10,399 bases of DNA, taken from an uncultured Halomicronema sp. GTDB taxonomy: Bacteria; Cyanobacteriota; Cyanobacteriia; Phormidesmidales; Phormidesmidaceae. Made by a program: the position numbers and the translations under genes. The stretch is taken from the NCBI GenBank assembly GCA_937897665.1, contig CALCPB010000038.1, forward strand, positions 1 through 10,399, read 5' to 3'. The notes beneath the pieces are model-generated. The model had not been told where the DNA came from, did not search any database, and was given only the letters and a program-made list of their open reading frames with translations. Below, in pieces: positions 4,774-10,144 of the stretch; position 1 is the first letter of the stretch, and each line of letters begins with the position of its first letter.

Positions 4774-6102
4774 GTGCAAGCAGTACGGCAACAGCTAGCC
4801 ACCGACCGCGTTGTGGTCTATCGCTTTTGCCCTGATTGGACGGGGGAAGTGATTGTCGAAGATGTGGCGTCGCCCTGGCGGTCAACCCTCGGTGAGATCG
4901 GCACCGACAACTGTTTTCCGGGCGGCTTGGCCCAGTATTACGAAGCAGGCCAAGGACGCGCGATTGATGATATTTATCAGACTGGATTTGACGCCTGCCA
5001 CCTGCAGTATCTGGAAACTCTGCAGGTGCGAGCCAACCTGATTGTGCCAATCCTACTGAAAAAGCAGCTGTGGGGGCTTTTGATTGCCCACGAATGCCGT
5101 GGGCCTCGCCATTGGACCGATAGCGAGATCGAGCTACTGGCCGCGCTGGCGGGGCAGGTGGGGTTGGCCATCGGGCAGGCTGACCTGTTTCAACAGGCGA
5201 CGGAAAACGCGACTCGGGCGCGACAACAAGCTGCCGACCTAACCGCGACCCTGGCAGAACTCCAGCGAACTCAAGCCAAACTGGTGCAGACCGAAAAGAT
5301 GTCGAGTCTGGGGCAGCTGGTCGCGGGGGTGGCCCATGAAATCAACAATCCCGTCAGCTTTATTGATGGCAACATTCTGCATGCCGCCGATTATGCTCAA
5401 GACTTGCTTAAGTTGACCGAGCAGTATCAGGCGACCTATCCAAATCCTCCAGAAGCGTTAGCACAGCTAATTGCCAAGGTCGATCTCGAGTTTCTCGCTG
5501 CTGACTTTCCTAAGCTGTTGAACTCAATGCGGGTGGGGGCAGAACGCATCAAGACCATCGTGGCTTCCCTCCGCACCTTCTCGCGAATGGATGAAGCCGA
5601 AATCAAGGCCGTCAATATCCATGATGGGCTAGACAGCACTCTGATGATTCTGCAGCATCGTCTCAAAGCGGATGGCGGTCGTCCCAAAATCACCCTAACC
5701 CGACGCTACGACGATTTACCCCTGGTAGAATGCTATGCCGGCAAGCTCAACCAAGTATTTATGAACTTGATTAGCAATGCGATTGATGCGATCGAAGAGC
5801 AGATAGCTGCTGACAATCAAGGGCCGCTGCCAACCATCAGCATTACGACCGAAGCGCTGTCACCAGAGCAGATTCGCATCAGCATCAGTGACACTGGCTC
5901 AGGCATGACTGCAGCCAAACGCCAGCGCATTTTTGAACCCTTTTATACGACGAAACCAATCGGCAAAGGAACGGGCATTGGCCTTTCGATCAGCTATCAA
6001 ATTGTGACCGAGCATCATCACGGCACGTTAGAGTGTGAATCGCAAGCCGGGCAGGGCACAACTTTTCACGTCACGATTCCGGTGCAGCAGGGCACCACCT
6101 AA
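4774..6102 (+). CDS. Fragment 4 of the broken kinase: DXCF cyanobacteriochrome-type GAF plus histidine kinase core
   Basis: 442 codons from GTG 4774 to TAA. The GAF domain (residues 1-140) lacks only its first helix. It has DNCF at residues 45-48 and DACHLQYL at 73-80, so both the DXCF Cys (C47) and the canonical Cys-His (C75-H76) are present, followed by VRANLIVPIL and LWGLLIAHECRGPRHW. This is the pattern of bilin-binding cyanobacteriochromes, many of the DXCF class sensing blue/green or related colours. After a coiled linker (about 145-178) comes HisKA with the phospho-acceptor His at nt 5335-5337, then HATPase_c with N, G1 and G2 boxes. Autophosphorylation is expected; no response regulator gene follows in the window, so the partner is unknown. 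With the upstream stop in place, this piece would need internal initiation, for which I see no ribosome site. Confidence 0.7.
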   Translation: MQAVRQQLATDRVVVYRFCPDWTGEVIVEDVASPWRSTLGEIGTDNCFPGGLAQYYEAGQGRAIDDIYQTGFDACHLQYLETLQVRANLIVPILLKKQLWGLLIAHECRGPRHWTDSEIELLAALAGQVGLAIGQADLFQQATENATRARQQAADLTATLAELQRTQAKLVQTEKMSSLGQLVAGVAHEINNPVSFIDGNILHAADYAQDLLKLTEQYQATYPNPPEALAQLIAKVDLEFLAADFPKLLNSMRVGAERIKTIVASLRTFSRMDEAEIKAVNIHDGLDSTLMILQHRLKADGGRPKITLTRRYDDLPLVECYAGKLNQVFMNLISNAIDAIEEQIAADNQGPLPTISITTEALSPEQIRISISDTGSGMTAAKRQRIFEPFYTTKPIGKGTGIGLSISYQIVTEHHHGTLECESQAGQGTTFHVTIPVQQGTT

Positions 6103-6379
6103 CGCGGTCTTGCTCAGTGGTCCGTGGTCGCTCAGCCAGTCCCAGTTGAGGACTCTTATGATCGCCGGGTGCGTTATCGCCTGGCCTCGCCAGCGGGCCA
6201 AAGCTTCAGACATACCGTCGGGTGGGCAATGCCCACAGGTCATAGATTGCGGCCTGTTTCTATCAATTGACTGGAGGATAGCTGGCGATATGACGTACCA
6301 AGGTTAACCTCAGAAGTGTGAAAGCAGGGCTTACCTGACAACGTCGCATCGCTAGCCTTGAACTGGGAGGATTCGTGGG
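6103..6379. other. Convergent intergenic region between kinase and usp genes
   Basis: 277 bp with no supported gene. It contains GTGGGC-AAT-GCCCAC (6222-6236), a CTGGC/GCCAG hairpin near 6184-6196 and the palindrome AGGTTAACCT (6300-6309). None has a T-run, so I cannot assign an intrinsic terminator to either gene. Confidence 0.45.
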
Positions 6380-6916
6380 TTAACGCGCGGCCCCAGCGGT
6401 TGCACTTTCAGCCTGGTCAGCCGCCTGATCCTCGGTGTTAGTCCCTTGCACGATCAAGACAGAACTCGTCGCGTGGTGCATGACATAATTGCTGACGCTG
6501 CCGAGCAGGAATTCGGTGAGACCTGATCGGCCACGATTGCCAACCATAATCAGATCGGCATTCCAGCTCTTGGCGACATCACAAATAATTCGACCGGGAT
6601 CGCCTGCGGTTTGCGTAAACTCGGCTTTGATGCCCTGATCGGCCGCTTCCGCAGCAAACGCTTGGAGTTCTGCGAGTCCCTCTTGCTCGTAAGCAGCCCA
6701 GCGTTTTTGATAGGTATCCCAAGCGACGCTATCGGCGATGGGATAATAGGTATGGTAGGCTCGCACAGGCAGCCCTGGACTATTGTCTTCGTAGGCGGAA
6801 AGCGCATGCACGATCATCAAATCGGCTTTTGCCGCCTTGGCCATCTCAATCGCCTTACCGAGCAGATAAGTCCGAAAGGGAGAATGATCTAGCGCGACTA
6901 GAATCTTGCGATACAT
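6380..6916 (-). CDS. Universal stress protein, UspA family (ATP-binding class)
   Basis: 178 residues from ATG 6914-6916 to TAA. It begins MYRKILVALDHS, the usual Usp first strand with the adenine-contacting Asp. It ends with G126-x2-G129-x9-G139-S140 (GNRGRSGLTEFLLGS), the ATP phosphate-binding signature of UspA-like proteins that bind ATP, followed by the last strand SSVLIV. Residues about 41-80 form an aromatic-rich insertion (AYHTYYPI) seen in longer cyanobacterial versions, and the last 20 residues are an Ala/Gln/Glu tail. I chose this start because GGAGA lies 6-7 bases upstream, and the longer versions would place that site inside the gene. Usp proteins are cytosolic and rise under nutrient, light or oxidative stress, but the specific role here is unknown. 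It stands alone. Confidence 0.88.
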   Translation of the reverse strand: MYRKILVALDHSPFRTYLLGKAIEMAKAAKADLMIVHALSAYEDNSPGLPVRAYHTYYPIADSVAWDTYQKRWAAYEQEGLAELQAFAAEAADQGIKAEFTQTAGDPGRIICDVAKSWNADLIMVGNRGRSGLTEFLLGSVSNYVMHHATSSVLIVQGTNTEDQAADQAESATAGAAR

Positions 6917-6920
6917 AACA

Positions 6921-6925
6921 GTCTC
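6921..6925 (-). promoter_or_regulatory. Shine-Dalgarno GGAGA deciding the usp start
   Basis: On the minus strand GGAGA precedes ATG 6916 by a few bases, which favours the MYRKI start over ATG 6925 and the upstream start. Confidence 0.55.
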
Positions 6926-6969
6926 CATGAAAATCCACAGCATTGGGGAGAGCCGCAATACCGGGTGGC

Positions 6970-7058
6970 ACTGGTCCGTTCGGGGCGCTTTGGTCTGCCG
7001 TTGCGTGGGAGATCTGCAGACCGGCAGCTTAAACCAGAGGTATCACTGGCCCGTTCAG
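6970..7058. repeat. Imperfect direct repeat pair upstream of usp with an inverted repeat between
   Basis: ACTGGTCCGTTCGG (6970-6983) recurs as ACTGGCCCGTTCAG (7045-7058), 12 of 14 identical. Between them GGTCTGC (6992-6998) and GCAGACC (7016-7022) form a 7-bp inverted repeat, and CTGCCG/CGGCAG offers an alternative pairing. Lying 50-140 bp upstream of the usp start, it may be a regulatory site or leader structure. Confidence 0.45.
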
Positions 7059-7090
7059 AAAAGCATGGCTGCCATCAGCCAAGATGCTTT
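7059..7090 (-). terminator. Bulged 12-bp hairpin, likely terminator of the 7216-7692 gene
   Basis: AAAGCAT+GGCTG (7060-7071) pairs with CAGCC (7076-7080) and ATGCTTT (7084-7090), with a 3-nt bulge and a CCAT loop. On the minus strand it ends in TTTT, mostly within the stem, so termination may be weak. It sits 126 bp beyond that gene's stop, before usp. Confidence 0.45.
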
Positions 7091-7215
7091 CTTAATCTTG
7101 ATCTTAAAGGAGGCGTCACAGTTCAATGAGAATGCTTAACATGCGATCGCATCTCTCAACGAAATCATAATTGTTGTCCCTCGCGAAGCTTCACCCCATT
7201 GGCCGCGACTTGGGG

Positions 7216-7692
7216 CTATGGCTTGAGCGCTTCATCCAAAACTTGACGAGCCGTTTCGGCCTGCGATCGCGCATCACGATACTTCAAATTACTCTGAGCA
7301 AAGCTCTTAAGCGTTTTGAAGCCGTCTTTCAGCTCAGTCACCTGAGCTTCGGTGATGGGCTCATCGATAAAAAGCAAATCGATCAATTTTCTAATTTGCA
7401 GGGCGTCTTCTCGCGAGTCCTGCATTTTCATCTTCAACGTGGCTAAGTGGCTCAAGACTTGCACAGCCTCGACAACTGCATCTTCTTGGCTTTTGACATC
7501 CGAAGTTGTTTCAGGCGTTTTCACTTCAATAAACTGTTGAGGGTCGAATCCGTTAGCCAGATTAGTCGGCAATTTGCCATCATCCATCAGGTCTACCAGC
7601 TGATCCATCGCTTTTTCTCGGGCTTTGCGAGAATCTTTACCGGACACCGCTAAGATCACCTCTGGGCTCTGAGCCAGCGTATATTGCACCAT
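7216..7692 (-). CDS. Conserved-looking hypothetical protein, all-helical, cytosolic
   Basis: 158 residues from ATG 7690-7692 (MVQYTLAQSPEVILAVSG) to TAG. No signal peptide or membrane segment is seen. After an N-terminal beta-like stretch the rest is rich in Ala, Lys, Glu, Asp and Leu with heptad-like spacing, especially residues about 65-158 (SHLATLKMKMQDSREDAL, then LKDGFKTLKSFAQ), suggesting a helical bundle. I do not recognise the family. There is no Shine-Dalgarno, as is common in cyanobacteria. An AGTTC-ATAA-GAACT inverted repeat lies 15 bases upstream, and a TAAAAT box (7721-7726, minus) just beyond it could be the -10. It is flanked by usp and psb29 on the same strand but separated by non-coding DNA, so it is probably transcribed alone. 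Confidence 0.8.
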   Translation of the reverse strand: MVQYTLAQSPEVILAVSGKDSRKAREKAMDQLVDLMDDGKLPTNLANGFDPQQFIEVKTPETTSDVKSQEDAVVEAVQVLSHLATLKMKMQDSREDALQIRKLIDLLFIDEPITEAQVTELKDGFKTLKSFAQSNLKYRDARSQAETARQVLDEALKP

Positions 7693-7706
7693 GGTGGTTG
7701 CTTAAT

Positions 7707-7726
7707 AGTTCATAAGAACTATTTTA
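7707..7726 (-). promoter_or_regulatory. Possible -10 box and operator-like inverted repeat for the 7216-7692 gene
   Basis: On the minus strand TAAAAT (7721-7726) is a fair -10, followed by AGTTC-N4-GAACT (7707-7720) between it and the start codon. TTGACG at 7747-7752 is a -35-like hexamer but 20 bases away. The repeat placement would suit a repressor site. Confidence 0.35.
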
Positions 7727-7848
7727 GGATAAACCACTTTGGCGCTCGTCAACTCAGCTGACTGTAAAGCGTTACATCTGAACGGGTCATCACCTGAGCG
7801 ATCGCCCGTTGCATCACCGTGTTTCTATGCTCAATGTGATTAGCCTAC

Positions 7849-7881
7849 CCTAGCCTCGCCCCACCCCAAAACGAGGATAGG
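7849..7881. repeat. Stem-loop downstream of psb29
   Basis: CCTA-g-CCTCG (7849-7858) pairs with CGAGG-a-TAGG (7872-7881), nine pairs with one mismatch around a 13-nt loop. It could mark the end of the psb29 transcript, but no U-run follows on the minus strand. Confidence 0.4.
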
Positions 7882-7935
7882 CCATAAGTCAGGAGGAGGT
7901 TCTGTACTCAGGGCTGTCCGGTCGATTGATGGTGA

Positions 7936-8730
7936 CTAAGACTGATCTGTCGGCTCTTCACCTTCGCCTGCCGGAGTCGGTACCGGAGTCGTCGGTTCAC
8001 CTTCACTTTCCGGAGTCGCTTCGCCCGCCGCTGGCTTTTCTTCTGGCTGGTCTTTGGCGAGCTTGGCTTGGGCTCGTTCTTCCCGCTTTTTGCGTTCAGC
8101 TTCTAAAACTTCTGCCATGAGGGCCTTTGCCTGCCCCATCTTTTCGAGGTTGCTGCGATAGAGCTCAATATCTTTCTGCAACTTATCGAAGGAAATCGAC
8201 AGAGATTCCGCGGCTTCTTTCATAAAGCCCATCATCGGCTCTTTGTCTGCTGCTAAGTCAGGCGCGATGTTTTGCACCAGAGTGTAGAAGCCAATGCCAA
8301 ACGCGCGGCTGTATTTGAAGCGATCGCGCTCGGCCACTCCCTTCAACATGCCCGATAGCCCCTCTGTTCCGGCGGCGTCTATCTGGCCCAGCGTGCTTTT
8401 CAGGTCATCTAACGATACTCCTTCCGCTGCACTCAGAGCCAATTGAGCATCGTTGCGATATTGCTCGGGGGTAGACTCAACCGCGAGACATAATGCCGTA
8501 AAGAGATTGCTAATGTCCTCTTCTGGACGATAGCCCTCCATGAAGGTGTCATAGGTGGTGACAATTCCGAGAGCATAAATTGGGTCATAGACAAAACTGT
8601 CGCTGACAGAGAGAAGGTGCATCTCCACCATGAGTTCCTCGATTACTCGGCGATAGACCGACGTAACGGGACGGTTGAAATTTTTATAAAAAGCGCGTTT
8701 GGTGTCAGAAACAGTACGGACGTTGCTCAC
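7936..8730 (-). CDS. psb29: Psb29/Thf1 (thylakoid formation protein, photosystem II biogenesis)
   Basis: 264 residues from GTG 8728-8730 to TAG. The start MSNVRTVSDTKRAFY, followed by SVYRRVIEELMVEMHLL, YDPIYALGIVTTYD and FMEGYRPEEDI, is the hallmark of Psb29, known in plants as THF1. The family works at the thylakoid membrane in photosystem II assembly and repair and is known to associate with FtsH proteases. Residues about 180-225 (FDKLQKDIELY... EAERKKREERAQAKL) form the usual C-terminal coiled coil. The tail from 226 to 264 is Pro/Glu/Thr/Gly-rich and acidic, longer than many relatives. GTG fits the family start exactly; no strong Shine-Dalgarno is seen. Confidence 0.95.
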   Translation of the reverse strand: MSNVRTVSDTKRAFYKNFNRPVTSVYRRVIEELMVEMHLLSVSDSFVYDPIYALGIVTTYDTFMEGYRPEEDISNLFTALCLAVESTPEQYRNDAQLALSAAEGVSLDDLKSTLGQIDAAGTEGLSGMLKGVAERDRFKYSRAFGIGFYTLVQNIAPDLAADKEPMMGFMKEAAESLSISFDKLQKDIELYRSNLEKMGQAKALMAEVLEAERKKREERAQAKLAKDQPEEKPAAGEATPESEGEPTTPVPTPAGEGEEPTDQS

Positions 8731-8885
8731 AGAACTTTGCCGAAAATACAGCTATACCATTCTCACCTTTAGAAGTCGGTTTGCCAAGTTGAAAAGCAAA
8801 GTCGCCGCAATTCTCAGATTGAATTTACGGCGCGATTTTAGAGCCCAGCAGGGTTTGAGGTTGAGGGCCTGAGACAAAATTTAAG

Positions 8886-8910
8886 CACCCTGCCAGCCAG
8901 TGGCAGGGTG
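8886..8910. repeat. Perfect 10-bp hairpin, 5-nt loop
   Basis: CACCCTGCCA (8886-8895) pairs with TGGCAGGGTG (8901-8910) around GCCAG. On the minus strand it is followed by CTTAAATTTTG, an imperfect U-tract, and on the plus strand by GCAAACTT. It may be a terminator of minus-strand transcription or part of a small RNA. Confidence 0.6.
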
Positions 8911-8928
8911 GCAAACTTGAGACATCGT

Positions 8929-8984
8929 TTTCAGCCTGGCTGGGTCGACTCGCCAATCATCACTCAGGCTGGGCACGGCTGAAA
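8929..8984. repeat. 8-bp inverted repeat with 40-nt interior
   Basis: TTTCAGCC (8929-8936) and GGCTGAAA (8977-8984) are exact reverse complements; inside, AGCCTG and CAGGCT offer a competing stem. Confidence 0.5.
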
Positions 8985-9102
8985 TGAGAGATAAACAGAT
9001 TTTAGAGAAGCCTTGATTCCACTGCTCAATGCGTCGGCTGAGACGACGTCTCACTGAAGACGAACGAAAAGTAAATTCGACAACATGAGCTGCGCTAGAG
9101 GC

Positions 9103-9131
9103 TCGACCTTCCTAAACAGACATGGTATGGT
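9103..9131 (+). promoter_or_regulatory. Sigma70-type promoter of tRNA-Val
   Basis: TCGACC (9103-9108) and TATGGT (9126-9131) are spaced by 17 bases, each with 4 of 6 consensus matches. They would start transcription a few bases before the tRNA at 9143. Confidence 0.45.
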
Positions 9132-9142
9132 CGTAAGCTCAA

Positions 9143-9214
9143 GGGCGATTAGCACAGTGGTAGCGCGCTTCCTTCACACGGAAGAGGTCACTGGTTCGAA
9201 CCCAGTATCGCCCA
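9143..9214 (+). tRNA. tRNA-Val, anticodon CAC
   Basis: A complete cloverleaf of 72 nt. The acceptor is GGGCGAT/ATCGCCC (7 pairs). The anticodon arm is CTTCC-TTCACAC-GGAAG, with anticodon CAC at 9175-9177 reading GUG. The variable loop is AGGTC, and the T arm is ACTGG-TTCGAAC-CCAGT. The discriminator is A, and CCA is not encoded. The D arm GCAC-AGTGGTA-GCGC has one A-C mismatch (position 12 with 23). Confidence 0.95.
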
Positions 9215-9285
9215 TCATTGATGGCTAGCTTGGTCAGTCACCTTGCGCACTCTTGCCTTGAGAATGCCGAGGGCTCAGCTATTTG

Positions 9286-9308
9286 AATGGCGTCTCTAAT
9301 GCCATTTT
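9286..9308 (+). terminator. Probable terminator of the tRNA transcript
   Basis: AATGGC (9286-9291) pairs with GCCATT (9301-9306) around a 9-nt loop; the stem runs into TTTT. Confidence 0.45.
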
Positions 9309-9325
9309 GGGTGGAAATCGACCCC

Positions 9326-9362
9326 AAAAAACCGCCCCCGACAAGTGTCACGGGCGGATTTT
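9326..9362 (-). terminator. Strong, roughly bidirectional terminator after the cupin gene
   Basis: CCGCCC (9332-9337) pairs with GGGCGG (9352-9357), with an inner GACA/TGTC. On the minus strand six U follow (A-run 9326-9331); on the plus strand ATTTT follows. It sits 34 bp beyond the stop of the 9396-9821 gene. Confidence 0.8.
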
Positions 9363-9395
9363 GAGGAATTGGCGGAAGTTTTGGAATTGATGCCG

Positions 9396-9821
9396 TTACT
9401 TCTTCTCAGTGCGCGAATAATCATCTTGATAGCGCACGATATCGTCTTCTCCGAGATATTCACCATTTTGAACTTCGATGAGAATCAGGGGGATGACACC
9501 AGAATTCTCTAACCGGTGAGACGTACAGGGGGGCACATAGGTCGATTGATTCGTCGAAAGCAGGGTTTCCCGCTCGCCGCAGGTCACCTTCGCCGTACCA
9601 GAAACGACAATCCAATGCTCACTCCGGTGGTGATGCATCTGTAGGCTTAAGCGATGACCAGGCTTAACTTCGATACGCTTAATTTTGTAGCCTCTGCCTT
9701 CTTCGAGCACGGTAAACGAGCCCCAAGGGCGTAGTTCCGTGGCGGCAATTCTTTCGGGGCTAGCGGTAGCCTGCAGGGGCAGACTAGCCACAGATTCAGC
9801 CAATTCTTGCATTTTGGGCAC
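9396..9821 (-). CDS. Stand-alone cupin, mannose-6-phosphate isomerase type II C-terminal domain
   Basis: 141 residues from GTG 9819-9821 to TAA. The family signature is clear: RPWGSFTVLEEG (31-42), YKIKRIEVKPGHRLSLQ, then cupin motif one Q61-M-H63-H-H65-R-S-E68-H69-W, and motif two around P97-P98 to H102, ending IEVQNGEYLGEDDIVR. H63, H65, E68 or H69 and H102 are likely metal ligands. The domain is fused to GDP-mannose pyrophosphorylase in bifunctional ManC/AlgA; here it stands alone, as in many cyanobacteria, and would interconvert mannose-6-phosphate and fructose-6-phosphate for GDP-mannose and polysaccharide synthesis. The first 25 residues are a non-conserved extension. GGAGG lies 10 bases before GTG 9821, which favours it over ATG 9812. 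Confidence 0.88.
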   Translation of the reverse strand: MPKMQELAESVASLPLQATASPERIAATELRPWGSFTVLEEGRGYKIKRIEVKPGHRLSLQMHHHRSEHWIVVSGTAKVTCGERETLLSTNQSTYVPPCTSHRLENSGVIPLILIEVQNGEYLGEDDIVRYQDDYSRTEKK

Positions 9822-9831
9822 GACGACAAAT

Positions 9832-9836
9832 CCTCC
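9832..9836 (-). promoter_or_regulatory. Shine-Dalgarno GGAGG supporting the GTG start of the cupin gene
   Basis: On the minus strand GGAGG stands 10 bases before GTG 9821. The ATG three codons later has no such site at a usable distance. Confidence 0.5.
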
Positions 9837-10047
9837 AAGCTTGATGCTATTACTACGATTGCTTAACTATGATGCGTCCCAAGCACTGAGTTAAGAGTTC
9901 CCATCTGGGTTAACTGACGATCATAACCGGACTCTCTCAAAACACTCGCCAAAAAAAATGAGTTTGTCTCCAGCGCCTTTGTCCTGCTATCCTTAGCCAC
10001 CCAAAACGTGCATGTCAGATCTACACAGCACACAAAAACTTTAAGCT

Positions 10048-10073
10048 AAAGGCATAAGGTATTGAGCCTTTTT
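10048..10073 (+). terminator. Terminator-like hairpin in the leader region of the last gene
   Basis: AAAGGC (10048-10053) pairs with GCCTTT (10066-10071) around 12 nt, giving a T5 run at 10069-10073. It lies about 70 bp before the start codon and could end a short RNA or act as an attenuator. Confidence 0.35.
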
Positions 10074-10144
10074 GTCAGGGCACTTTTGGCCAGATCACTT
10101 TATAGACTAGGCTACGGCCTGGGTTGATAGGTTCTACTACGATC

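Larger units (their letters stand above)
2587..6102 (+). pseudogene. Multi-PAS, DXCF-cyanobacteriochrome GAF sensor histidine kinase interrupted by three in-frame stops
   Basis: One reading frame runs for 1171 codons from GTG 2587 to TAA 6100-6102, broken only by TAA at 3049, TAA at 4123 and TAG at 4762 (codons 155, 513, 726). No frame change is needed anywhere. Domains by codon: PAS about 50-155, PAS 178-295, PAS 315-437, PAS 446-565 (contains stop two), PAS 570-695, GAF 700-868 (stop three near its start), HisKA with H917 in AHEINNP, and HATPase with N box NLISNAIDAI, DTGSGM and GKGTGIGLSI. The GAF carries DNCF (C776) and a Cys-His pair (C804), the two bilin-linking Cys of DXCF cyanobacteriochromes. 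The second stop replaces what would be SQAVIDG (CAA to TAA) and the third what would be PILQTTV or PIQQTTV. All catalytic motifs are intact, so the damage is recent, tolerated or read through. Alternatives are sequencing error, or four separate products. Confidence 0.8.
8731..9142. other. Non-coding region between psb29 and tRNA-Val with strong stem-loops
   Basis: No supported gene. It holds a 10-bp perfect hairpin (8886-8910), an 8-bp inverted repeat spanning 40 nt (8929-8984) with internal AGCCTG/CAGGCT pairing, a TGAGAC-GAC-GTCTCA hairpin (9039-9053) and the tRNA promoter near 9103-9131. Part of 8731-8830 should contain the psb29 promoter, which I cannot place. Confidence 0.5.
9822..10144. 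other. Divergent intergenic region between the cupin and membrane-protein genes
   Basis: No gene is seen. Three copies of TTAACT/AGTTAA lie at 9863-9868, 9889-9894 and 9910-9915; the last two form an inverted repeat enclosing CCCA-TC-TGGG. An A8 tract is at 9951-9958. CTTTA-AGC-TAAAG (10039-10051) and a terminator-like hairpin (10048-10073) follow. Promoters for both divergent genes should lie here but are not clear. Confidence 0.45.

Noticed and set aside
4724..5050. 108-codon minus-strand frame
   Set aside because: Antisense shadow of the strongly conserved GAF domain.
2587..6102. Stop-codon reassignment (TAA/TAG as Gln) explaining the broken kinase
   Set aside because: Other genes in the window end normally in TAA (usp, cupin), TAG (7216 and psb29) and TGA, and cyanobacteria use the standard bacterial code. 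Localised read-through remains possible but not a code change.
6222..6236. GTGGGC-AAT-GCCCAC as terminator of the kinase gene
   Set aside because: No T-run follows on either strand.
6611..6892. 93-codon plus-strand frame
   Set aside because: Antisense shadow of the UspA gene.
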